From the NCBI GenBank assembly GCA_023437885.1, contig JAEZFH010000493.1, positions 1 to 10,516 of the forward strand: 10,516 bases of DNA, written 5' to 3'. This document shows, piece after piece, positions 1 through 5,406 of the stretch (its first letter is position 1; each line of letters begins with the position of its first letter). The translations under genes were made by a program, and so were the position numbers. Below the pieces are notes generated by a model that was given only the letters and a program-made list of their open reading frames with translations, made no database searches and was not told the origin of the DNA. The stretch is from Bacillota bacterium (lineage in GTDB: Bacteria > Bacillota > Clostridia > Lachnospirales > Lachnospiraceae).

Positions 1-290
1 GCTGGAGCCAGGATAAGAAGAAGGGCTCCACCCGAAGCGACCGGATTCCCACTGAGCTGGTGGATGAAATTTCCATAATGAATCGCTATGATTATCAGAT
101 ACTAATACCGGCGGCTCTGGAGGCTCAATTCACTGCCAAGGATTATAAAAAAGCTTCCGGCCTGCCTTTGCATCACTCCCAAACAGCACTCCATGTACTT
201 AATTATGTAGGTGCTGTAGAACGGGTCGGTAAGAAAGGACGGGCGTTTGTCTATCAGCGCAGCCTTTTGGCCGAACAAGCCAGGAAATAG
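1..290 (+). CDS. 3' end of an unrecognised protein, winged-helix-like C-terminus
   Basis: The frame is open from the window edge (first whole codon at 3) to a TAG at 288-290, giving 95 visible residues. A GTG at 60 lies in frame but has no ribosome binding site before it, and coding continues upstream, so the gene is cut by the window and its true start is outside. The visible part begins with a basic stretch (DKKKGSTRSDR) and continues into a compact segment with the look of a winged helix: a helix with DYKKASGLP, a second helix HHSQTALHVLNYVGAVERV, then a basic wing KKGRAFVYQ. That order resembles small DNA-binding folds, but I do not recognise the family. The downstream S1 gene starts 37 nt later on the same strand with no terminator between, so the two may be co-transcribed. 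Certain as coding, uncertain in function. Confidence 0.7.
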   Translation, partial: WSQDKKKGSTRSDRIPTELVDEISIMNRYDYQILIPAALEAQFTAKDYKKASGLPLHHSQTALHVLNYVGAVERVGKKGRAFVYQRSLLAEQARK

Positions 291-327
291 TGTTTATTAA
301 TATAAAAATAGATTGGAGGAAATCATT

Positions 328-1320
328 GTGAGTGAGATTCAAGATATGAATGAAGAGAACAGAAATGAATTAAATGCACCGAACCCCGGGGAAGCTCCTG
401 CAGCAGAACCCGAATTTATTCCGTCCATGGATGATTATAAGGAGGAGATAGCCCGTTCTTTTAAGAAAATACAGGAGGGTGACATTCTGAAGGGCACCGT
501 AATCGGAATCTCAGAAGCCGAAGTAATTCTCGATCTTGGTTATTATACGGAGGGCATCATCAAGCTGGAGGAATTAAGCAATGATCCCAGCTTCTCCATC
601 AAAGCGGATGTAACCCTGGGCGAAGAGATCTCCGCAACGGTACTTCGGGAAGACGACGGACACGGTAATATTTTATTATCCCGTAAGCGTGCCGATGATA
701 TCCTGGCATGGGACCACCTGAAGGATGCCATGGACAACCGTAAAGTATTAAAGGTTAAGGTTGCCCAGTCTGTAAATGCCGGTGTGGTAGCATACCTCTT
801 CGGTGTACGTGCCTTTATCCCCGCCTCCCAGCTGGCGTTGGCCTATGTGGAGGATCTGGAAGCCTGGGTCGGCAAAGAGCTTGATGTAATTGTAATTACC
901 GCCTCTGCAGAGGATAAGAAGCTGGTGCTTTCCGCAAAGGAGGTTGCCCGTGATCTGGAGAAGCAGGACAAAACCAGTAAAATCTCCCGCCTTCAGACCG
1001 GAATTGTAACCACCGGCGTGGTTGAAAAAATAGCACCTTACGGCGCCTTTGTCAACATCGGAGAAGGCTTGTCCGGCCTGGTACACATTTCCCAGATCTG
1101 CGGAAGAAGAATCAAGTCTCCCAATGAGGTTATCAAGGAAGGTGAGACCGTCACAGTAAAGATCATTGATGTAAAGGACGGCAAGATCAGCCTGAGTATG
1201 AAGGCAGTAGAGGAGCAGGAAGAGGTTCTGGAGGAGGCGGAAGCGGCACCTTCCTCTTATTCCACCGGGGAAGAAGCAACTACCGGCCTTGCGGCACTCT
1301 TAAAGAATATCCGGCTGTAA
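328..1320 (+). CDS. S1 RNA-binding domain protein (short ribosomal-S1-like, three S1 repeats)
   Basis: This is a 330-residue protein with three S1 (OB-fold) RNA-binding domains at about residues 50-122, 136-207 and 222-293. The third is the most canonical (GVVEKIAPYGAFVNIGEGL, then GLVHISQI and KIISLSMK-like strand signals). The second is diverged (FGVRAFIPASQL replaces the usual GAFV/GLVH signals). Such proteins bind single-stranded RNA and in Bacillota are often annotated as RpsA homologues, although this one is shorter than the six-domain S1 of proteobacteria. The N-terminus (1-45) and C-terminus (294-330) are acidic and probably disordered. I chose GTG at 328 because GGAGGA at 315-320 is 7 nt upstream; a longer reading from TTG at 313 would put the start before that site. 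It follows the partial gene by 37 nt and is closed by a terminator. Role in translation or RNA turnover is inference from the family. Confidence 0.9.
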   Translation: MSEIQDMNEENRNELNAPNPGEAPAAEPEFIPSMDDYKEEIARSFKKIQEGDILKGTVIGISEAEVILDLGYYTEGIIKLEELSNDPSFSIKADVTLGEEISATVLREDDGHGNILLSRKRADDILAWDHLKDAMDNRKVLKVKVAQSVNAGVVAYLFGVRAFIPASQLALAYVEDLEAWVGKELDVIVITASAEDKKLVLSAKEVARDLEKQDKTSKISRLQTGIVTTGVVEKIAPYGAFVNIGEGLSGLVHISQICGRRIKSPNEVIKEGETVTVKIIDVKDGKISLSMKAVEEQEEVLEEAEAAPSSYSTGEEATTGLAALLKNIRL

Positions 1321-1334
1321 AGCCCTATCTGCTA

Positions 1335-1398
1335 AAAAGCTTCCGGAGCCGCCCCTGATCCTGACGGATAACAAGGGTCGGTACTTCCGGAAGCTTTT
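1335..1398. terminator. Bidirectional intrinsic terminator between converging genes
   Basis: A 13-bp perfect stem pairs AAAAGCTTCCGGA (1335-1347) with TCCGGAAGCTTTT (1386-1398). The 38-nt interior can fold further, with GCCG and CCC pairing to CGGT and GGG. The plus strand ends in TTTT then ATTATT. On the minus strand the left arm supplies TTTTT. It lies 14 nt after the S1 gene and 12 nt after the end of the opposing coiled-coil gene, so it probably stops transcription from both sides. Confidence 0.85.
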
Positions 1399-1410
1399 AT
1401 TATCTGTATA

Positions 1411-1998
1411 TTAAAACGGGAGAAGTTCCAAGATATAAAGGACGATAAAGGCAATTCCGCTGACTCCGATCAGGTTAGTGATAAGCAAGAACCACAGCAG
1501 TGCCTGCCCCTTTTTAACTCTTTCCTGTAAAAGCTCCACCTTGGTGACCAAATCCGCCTGATATTCTTTATTCTGAAGATTCATCTGTTTCTGAAGCTCG
1601 ATTAAAAGTTCCGAAAGGCGGTTCACCACATTCCTGTCCAGGCTCTCCAGCTGGCTATCCGCATCTGCCAAATTCACCTTTATGAACTCCAGCTCGGACA
1701 GCAGCCGGTCTAGTGCTCCCTGGTTCAACTCTTCCATCCGTTCCAGGTTTTTCTCTCCCTGTTCCTTCAGATAGGTTAGATCCAGAACCGTCTGGATATC
1801 CGTGAGAGACGAATCCTTGGCCGGACGCTGCGTCCCCTCCATGCTCCTTGCATATTCCAACAGCCACTTCTTATAGTATTCCAGGGCATCCCGGTATTCT
1901 GCCAGCTTATGTTCATACATCACTGCAGCTTCCGAAACATCTTCTTTCTTCTTCCCTCCGATGCTCATCACATCGGGCAGCCTGAATGGCAAATTCAT
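1411..1998 (-). CDS. Coiled-coil protein with one C-terminal membrane anchor
   Basis: I do not recognise the family. The 195-residue protein has no N-terminal signal. Residues 22-55 form a charged helix. Residues about 78-163 are rich in Leu, Glu, Gln and Lys with heptad-like spacing, suggesting a coiled coil. Residues about 166-190 are hydrophobic (ALLWFLLITNLIGVSG onwards), followed by only a few residues, the layout of a tail-anchored or C-terminally anchored protein with a cytoplasmic coiled coil. The start at 1998 is supported by GGAGAG six nucleotides upstream. It begins 16 nt after the alarmone synthetase gene on the same strand, with no terminator between, so the pair is very likely one transcript. 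A scaffold, tether or oligomerisation role at the membrane is inference from architecture only. Confidence 0.85.
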   Translation of the reverse strand: MNLPFRLPDVMSIGGKKKEDVSEAAVMYEHKLAEYRDALEYYKKWLLEYARSMEGTQRPAKDSSLTDIQTVLDLTYLKEQGEKNLERMEELNQGALDRLLSELEFIKVNLADADSQLESLDRNVVNRLSELLIELQKQMNLQNKEYQADLVTKVELLQERVKKGQALLWFLLITNLIGVSGIAFIVLYILELLPF

Positions 1999-2014
1999 AA
2001 GTATCTCTCCTTAG

Positions 2015-2833
2015 CTATACTCTAAATCCGAATAGTATTCTCTTTTTTTCCCTTTTATCGGTGGCAGCTCCTTCCGGCTCCGGTTCTTCTACAGCCTGCT
2101 CATCCGCGGCCTGTCCTTCTTCCTCCTCAATCACCCTTCCGAAGGACTCGGCAACTACTGATTTATAGGAGCTGATCAGCTCCTCGTGATACTCTCCCAT
2201 CTGCTCCTTACTGAAGCACTTGATCTCTTCATTCAGGGTAAGCATCTTCTGGTCCAAATATGCCACAATCTCCGAGCATTCCTTCAATTCCTTCCGGATA
2301 TGCTCCGGCGCATTGCCCTCAAATTTGTAATAAATTTTATGCTCCAGGCTTGCCCAGAAATCCATTGCTATGGTTCTGATCTGAATCTCGACCTTGGTCT
2401 CCACCGTGCGGTCCGTCAAAAATACCGGAATGGAGATGATCATATGGTAACTGGTATAGCCGTTATCCTTGGGACAGGTAATATAATCCTTCACCTTAAG
2501 CACCTTAATATCCTCCTGCTTGGAGATCGGATCGGCTATGCGGTAAATGTCGGAGGTAAAGGAACAAATGATTCGAATTCCTGCAACATCGTTGACGTAT
2601 TTAATGATATTCTCTATCATCAGTTCCTTTTGATTATGGCGAAGCTTCTTCGCAATACTTTGCGGAGTCTTTATTCTGGACGTAATATGCTCAATCGGGT
2701 TATATTGATGAGCTAATTTAAATTCATTATTCAAAATTTCAAGTTTAGTATTTACTTGCTTTAGTGCTGCATCGTATAAAAGCAAAGCGGCACTCCACTC
2801 CTCTGCCTCATCATAGAACATGGGGAGATCCAT
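2015..2833 (-). CDS. Small alarmone synthetase, RelA/SpoT-domain (RelP/YwaC-like)
   Basis: This is a 272-residue single-domain (p)ppGpp synthetase, which transfers pyrophosphate from ATP to the 3'-OH of GDP or GTP. Synthetase landmarks appear in order: NPIEHITSRIKTPQSI (45-60), DVAGIRIICSFTSDIY (82-97), VKDYITCPKDNGYTSYH (114-130), VEIQIRTIAMDFWASLEHK (148-166). There is no HD hydrolase domain and no TGS or ACT domain, so it is a synthetase-only SAS rather than a long Rel. The wording of these motifs is closer, from memory, to B. subtilis YwaC (RelP) than to YjbM (RelQ). Residues about 235-260 form an acidic Glu/Ala/Pro tail beyond the usual end of the family, followed by a basic REKKR and a hydrophobic end. 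The start at 2833 has AAGG ten nucleotides upstream, a modest site. It is first in a two-gene unit with the membrane-anchored coiled-coil protein. Confidence 0.93.
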   Translation of the reverse strand: MDLPMFYDEAEEWSAALLLYDAALKQVNTKLEILNNEFKLAHQYNPIEHITSRIKTPQSIAKKLRHNQKELMIENIIKYVNDVAGIRIICSFTSDIYRIADPISKQEDIKVLKVKDYITCPKDNGYTSYHMIISIPVFLTDRTVETKVEIQIRTIAMDFWASLEHKIYYKFEGNAPEHIRKELKECSEIVAYLDQKMLTLNEEIKCFSKEQMGEYHEELISSYKSVVAESFGRVIEEEEGQAADEQAVEEPEPEGAATDKREKKRILFGFRV

Positions 2834-2909
2834 TTAATCACAACCTTCGTATTGTATAGTCTGTCTAATAAAATAAACTATTTATGTTCATAATTTGTTC
2901 ATTGTTATC

Positions 2910-2918
2910 ATTATATCA
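2910..2918 (-). promoter_or_regulatory. Probable extended -10 promoter for the alarmone synthetase unit
   Basis: On the minus strand the sequence reads TGATATAAT, a perfect TGn plus TATAAT extended -10 element. No good -35 lies at the expected distance, which extended -10 promoters can tolerate. Transcription would start near 2903, giving a leader of about 70 nt. The region between this and the start codon is AT-rich and holds no other gene. Confidence 0.5.
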
Positions 2919-2919
2919 T

Positions 2920-2937
2920 AGAATTGTGAACAATTCT
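2920..2937. promoter_or_regulatory. 18-bp palindrome, candidate operator
   Basis: AGAATTGTGAACAATTCT is a perfect inverted repeat of 8-nt arms around GA. It starts one base upstream of the extended -10 element, in the position a -35 would occupy. A dimeric repressor bound here would block the alarmone synthetase promoter. I cannot assign it to a regulator family. As RNA it would not be transcribed from the proposed start, so a DNA site is the more natural reading. Confidence 0.4.
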
Positions 2938-3092
2938 TTAAGATTACAAAAGCTTAATGAAAAATTAATTATTTTGAAATTGTTATCAATATACCGGAAT
3001 AAACATACTGTTTTTCTTATTTAGCAATTAATTATGGAAATAGATACAATTGTAAACTATTAAAAATAAATTAAAATATTTTTAAAAATGTA

Positions 3093-3122
3093 TTGACAAT
3101 ACCTGCAATTCATGGATATAAT
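3093..3122 (+). promoter_or_regulatory. Consensus SigA promoter with AT-rich upstream region
   Basis: TTGACA (3093-3098) and TATAAT (3117-3122) both match the consensus exactly, with an 18-nt spacer. The start is predicted near 3129. Upstream, 2938-3092 is extremely A/T rich, with A- and T-tracts directly before the -35 (3059-3092) that could act as an UP element. I saw no gene in 2938-3092. The promoter drives the leader ORF and, by read-through, the ABC exporter genes. A promoter this strong before a terminator is typical of genes controlled by attenuation. Confidence 0.85.
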
Positions 3123-3157
3123 GTTGGCAGACTATTACAGAAAGTGAGGTAAAACAG

Positions 3158-3265
3158 ATGATCCGTAACGTGAAATTTAGACTGCTTGCAACGAGTAACA
3201 CATTTTATAACAATTTCATATTCAGCGCATTATATGATGTTACCTCATGGATTCGAAAAGAATAG
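3158..3265 (+). CDS. 35-residue leader peptide upstream of the ABC exporter
   Basis: ATG at 3158 follows GAGG (3146-3149) by 8 nt and the predicted transcription start by about 29 nt. The frame ends at TAG 3263-3265. The peptide starts MIRNVKFRLLATSN and ends DVTSWIRKE. It is basic with aromatic residues and has no signal or obvious domain. Its position between a consensus promoter and an intrinsic terminator, with codons 26-31 forming one arm of an alternative RNA structure, argues that its translation rather than its product matters. The closest described parallel is BmrB, the leader peptide of bmrCD in B. subtilis; I make no claim of sequence homology to it. Confidence rests on the ribosome binding site, placement and pairing. 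Confidence 0.7.
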   Translation: MIRNVKFRLLATSNTFYNNFIFSALYDVTSWIRKE

Positions 3266-3358
3266 CTGTGATCCCATATCTTTATCCTGCCCTGCTGCCA
3301 GCAGGAGATGGAAAAGGACCCTGCCATATTTTTGATTACTTGCCGTGGTATTATCATA
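3233..3358 (+). promoter_or_regulatory. Predicted antiterminator pairing across the leader
   Basis: TATGATGTTACCTCATGG (3233-3250), codons 26-31 of the leader ORF, can pair with CCGTGGTATTATCATA (3343-3358). The helix is 3233-3239 with 3352-3358 (last pair G-U), one T-T mismatch, 3241-3244 with 3347-3350, a two-base bulge (3245-3246), then 3247-3250 with 3343-3346 (one G-U). This uses the whole left arm of the terminator except one base, plus its loop, so it excludes the terminator. A weaker competing helix pairs ATATGAT (3232-3238) with 3271-3279. Between them, AGCAGG (3300-3305) can close a tight hairpin with CCTGCT (3291-3296) or pair with CCTGC at 3286-3290 or 3320-3324. The pairing was found by eye; no energies were computed. 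Confidence 0.6.
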
Positions 3359-3371
3359 CCACGGCTTTTTT
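3342..3371 (+). terminator. Intrinsic terminator in the exporter leader
   Basis: GCCGTGGTA (3342-3350) and TACCACGGC (3357-3365) form a perfect 9-bp stem with loop TTATCA, followed directly by six T residues (3366-3371). It lies 76 nt after the leader stop codon and 265 nt before the first exporter gene, so it would end transcripts early unless the competing upstream pairing forms. Confidence 0.9.
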
Positions 3372-3405
3372 GTATCCTCGGGAGGAAGGTACGAACACGT
3401 ACATA

Positions 3406-3523
3406 AGACATAACTTGTCTTTAGACATAACTTGTCTTTAGACATAACTTGTCTTTAGACAAAACTTGTCTTCAGATAAATTTGTCATCAGAGAATATTT
3501 TTCCTCAGGAAAATTTGTTCGAA
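3406..3523. repeat. Tandem array of 17-nt palindromic repeats, decaying downstream
   Basis: Three exact units of AGACATAACTTGTCTTT lie at 3406-3422, 3423-3439 and 3440-3456. A fourth at 3457-3473 has two changes (AGACAAAACTTGTCTTC). Three progressively diverged copies follow: 3474-3489 (AGATAAATTTGTCATC, 16 nt), 3490-3506 and 3507-3523. Each good unit is an inverted repeat, AGACA-5nt-TGTCT. Across unit junctions the sequence is also palindromic (TGTCTTTAGACA). It lies between the leader terminator and the exporter genes, so it could be a row of DNA sites for a dimeric regulator, or a chain of small RNA hairpins in read-through transcripts. No ORF with a ribosome binding site runs through it. 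Confidence 0.9.
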
Positions 3524-3549
3524 TGACATCCCCTGGAACTGGTCTGCTT

Positions 3550-3555
3550 TATAAT
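3550..3555 (+). promoter_or_regulatory. Possible second -10 element near the exporter genes
   Basis: TATAAT at 3550-3555 matches the consensus, but no matching -35 lies 16-18 nt upstream. The nearest resemblance, TGACAT at 3524-3529, would need a 20-nt spacer, which is only usual for promoters activated by MerR-type proteins. If real it would allow transcription independent of the leader terminator, with the repeat array just upstream as its control region. Confidence 0.25.
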
Positions 3556-3589
3556 GAAATTGACGTAAGATGGCTCAACGCGTAAAAAC

Positions 3590-3618
3590 GAAAAGACATG
3601 GAATGAGCCTGTCTTTTC
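3590..3618 (+). promoter_or_regulatory. Hairpin next to the exporter ribosome binding site
   Basis: GAAAAGACA (3590-3598) and TGTCTTTTC (3610-3618) form a perfect 9-bp stem with an 11-nt loop. It ends nine nucleotides before the GGAGG (3628-3632) of the first exporter gene. Its inner arms, AAGACA and TGTCTT, repeat the arms of the 17-nt array upstream, so array units and this hairpin could exchange partners in RNA or bind the same protein in DNA. Confidence 0.55.
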
Positions 3619-3636
3619 ACTGGGAACGGAGGATTT

Positions 3637-5406
3637 ATGAAAAAGATTTCAACCTATATTTTAAAGTATTGGTATGCCTATGTTCTTGCGATTATATGTA
3701 CTTTGATTGCCGTATCTCTTGATATGCTGTCACCGCAAGTAACAAAAAGGATTATAGATGATGTAATCATAGACGGAAAGCTGGGGCTTTTGCCTACGAT
3801 GCTTCTCCTGATTTTCATCATCGGTGTCGGAAGATGTATCTTCCAATATGTGAAGGAGTTAATTTTTGATCTGGTAAGCTCACGGATTACTGTAAATATT
3901 CGGAGGGATTTATTTAAACATATCCAGAGCCTGTCTCTAAGCTTCTTCGACAAAAACAACACAGGAGAATTAATGTCAAGGGTAAAGGATGATGCCGACC
4001 GTATCTGGGGAGCCCTTGGCTATGTCAGTATGCTGATTATTGAAGTAATCATTCATACGAGTATTGCTTTATACTGCATGTACCGATTAAGCCCCAAGCT
4101 GACCATTCTTCCGGTTTTGGTTCTGCCTCTGGTAGCCGCTTTGGCATTCCTGATGGAGAAGAAGCTGGGTGATATTTATGAGGCGATCAGCGAGGAAAAC
4201 GCACAGCTCAATACTGTGGCACAGGAGAATCTCTCCGGCGTACGCACCGTGAAATCCTTTGCAAGAGAGAAGCATGAGATTGCCAAATTTCTCTCTCATA
4301 ACAAGCGGTATTACGACCTGAATATGAAGCAGTCTAAAGTATTTGTTAAGCTGTATCCCTACTTTCAGTTTATTACCAAGCTGCTTCCGCTCCTTATCGT
4401 TCTGGGCGGCGGCTATCTGGTTATCCGGGAGGAGCTCTCTCTCGGATCATTGGGAGCCTTTATTGAGTATTCCGCCAATATCGTATGGCCGATGGAAATG
4501 CTGGGATGGTTATCCAATGACTTTGCGGCAGCCATCGCTTCCACCAAGAGAATTAAGAAAATTTACGCTGAGAAACCGCTCGTCAACGAGGCAGCAAATC
4601 CGGTGGTTCTGGATGACGTAAAGGGCTCAATCCGTTTTGACCGGGTATCCTTTTCCCTGGCGGAGAAGAATATCCTGTCCGATATCAGCTTTGAACTGAC
4701 CGCAGGCAAAACCATCGGAATTATGGGAGCTACGGGAACGGGTAAGAGCTCGATTATTAATCTGCTCCAGCGTTTTTATGACACAACGGACGGTGCAATC
4801 TATCTGGACGGCGTCAATATCAGGGATCTGACCCTGCGCCAGCTGAGAGGAAGTGTCTCTCTGGTAATGCAGGACGTATTCCTGTTCTCCGATACCATCA
4901 ATGAAAATGTTAAGCTGGGTAAAAGAAAACTCGTATGCAACGAAGAGGTTGTGGATGCTGCTGACAATGCCCAGGCAAGAGAATTCATTGAGCGCATGGA
5001 GGAGCAATATGAAACGGTTGTCGGTGAACGAGGTGTTGGCCTCTCCGGCGGACAGAAGCAGCGGATCAGCATTGCCAGGGCTCTGTCGAAAAAGTCTCCG
5101 ATTCTGGTGCTGGATGACTCAACCTCCGCACTTGACATGGAGACAGAGCTTATGATACAAAGATCCCTGTCTCAGATTGATGCCAGCAAGCTCATCATCG
5201 CTCACCGTATCTCTGCAGTGCGGAATGCGGATGAAATTATTATCCTTGAGGAGGGCCGGATTGCTGAGCGCGGTACCCATGACAGCCTGTTACAGAATAA
5301 GGGCTATTATTATAAAACATATATGGCACAGTACGGAGATTATCTGGAAGATACGGAAGACTCCGCTCCTGTGTCCGATGAAAGGAAGGTGGCTGTATGT
5401 CAATAA
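3637..5406 (+). CDS. Heterodimeric ABC exporter, half-transporter with degenerate catalytic site (BmrC/LmrC-like)
   Basis: This is a 589-residue half-transporter: a six-helix exporter membrane domain (about 1-310) followed by an ATPase domain (about 332-570). Helices are visible near 12-30, 52-72, 128-150, 155-172, 243-263 and 270-290. ATPase motifs: Walker A GATGTGKSS (364-372), Q-loop Gln412, signature LSGGQ (469-473), Walker B ILVLDD (489-494), H-loop His523. The residue after the Walker B Asp is Asp494 where catalytic subunits have Glu, so its own ATP site should be weak or non-hydrolytic. The signature is canonical and would complete the partner's site. Start ATG 3637 has GGAGG only 4 nt upstream. 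It overlaps the next gene by 10 nt, implying coupled translation. Family members export drugs and lipophilic compounds; the substrate here is unknown. Expression is likely set by the attenuator upstream. Confidence 0.93.
   Translation: MKKISTYILKYWYAYVLAIICTLIAVSLDMLSPQVTKRIIDDVIIDGKLGLLPTMLLLIFIIGVGRCIFQYVKELIFDLVSSRITVNIRRDLFKHIQSLSLSFFDKNNTGELMSRVKDDADRIWGALGYVSMLIIEVIIHTSIALYCMYRLSPKLTILPVLVLPLVAALAFLMEKKLGDIYEAISEENAQLNTVAQENLSGVRTVKSFAREKHEIAKFLSHNKRYYDLNMKQSKVFVKLYPYFQFITKLLPLLIVLGGGYLVIREELSLGSLGAFIEYSANIVWPMEMLGWLSNDFAAAIASTKRIKKIYAEKPLVNEAANPVVLDDVKGSIRFDRVSFSLAEKNILSDISFELTAGKTIGIMGATGTGKSSIINLLQRFYDTTDGAIYLDGVNIRDLTLRQLRGSVSLVMQDVFLFSDTINENVKLGKRKLVCNEEVVDAADNAQAREFIERMEEQYETVVGERGVGLSGGQKQRISIARALSKKSPILVLDDSTSALDMETELMIQRSLSQIDASKLIIAHRISAVRNADEIIILEEGRIAERGTHDSLLQNKGYYYKTYMAQYGDYLEDTEDSAPVSDERKVAVCQ

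Noticed and set aside
2186..2716. 176-codon plus-strand frame opposite the alarmone synthetase
   Set aside because: It is a shadow of the well-supported synthetase gene on the other strand, with no ribosome site and no recognisable domain.
3247..3441. 64-codon plus-strand frame starting inside the leader ORF and running through the terminator and repeats
   Set aside because: It has no ribosome binding site, its coding would cross the terminator hairpin and end inside a repeat unit, and its composition follows the non-coding structure. The 35-codon ORF upstream has a proper ribosome site.
3205..3445. Two overlapping minus-strand frames of 66 and 68 codons across the leader
   Set aside because: They oppose a clear plus-strand promoter, terminator and repeat array, have no ribosome site, and share codons with the palindromes.
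3406..3523. CRISPR array
   Set aside because: The units are 17 nt, contiguous and without unique spacers, and no cas genes are present.
3560..3588. TTGACG and TAAAAA 17 nt apart, as an alternative promoter for the exporter
   Set aside because: The -10 lacks the final T and matches poorly; a run of A residues is common in this leader.
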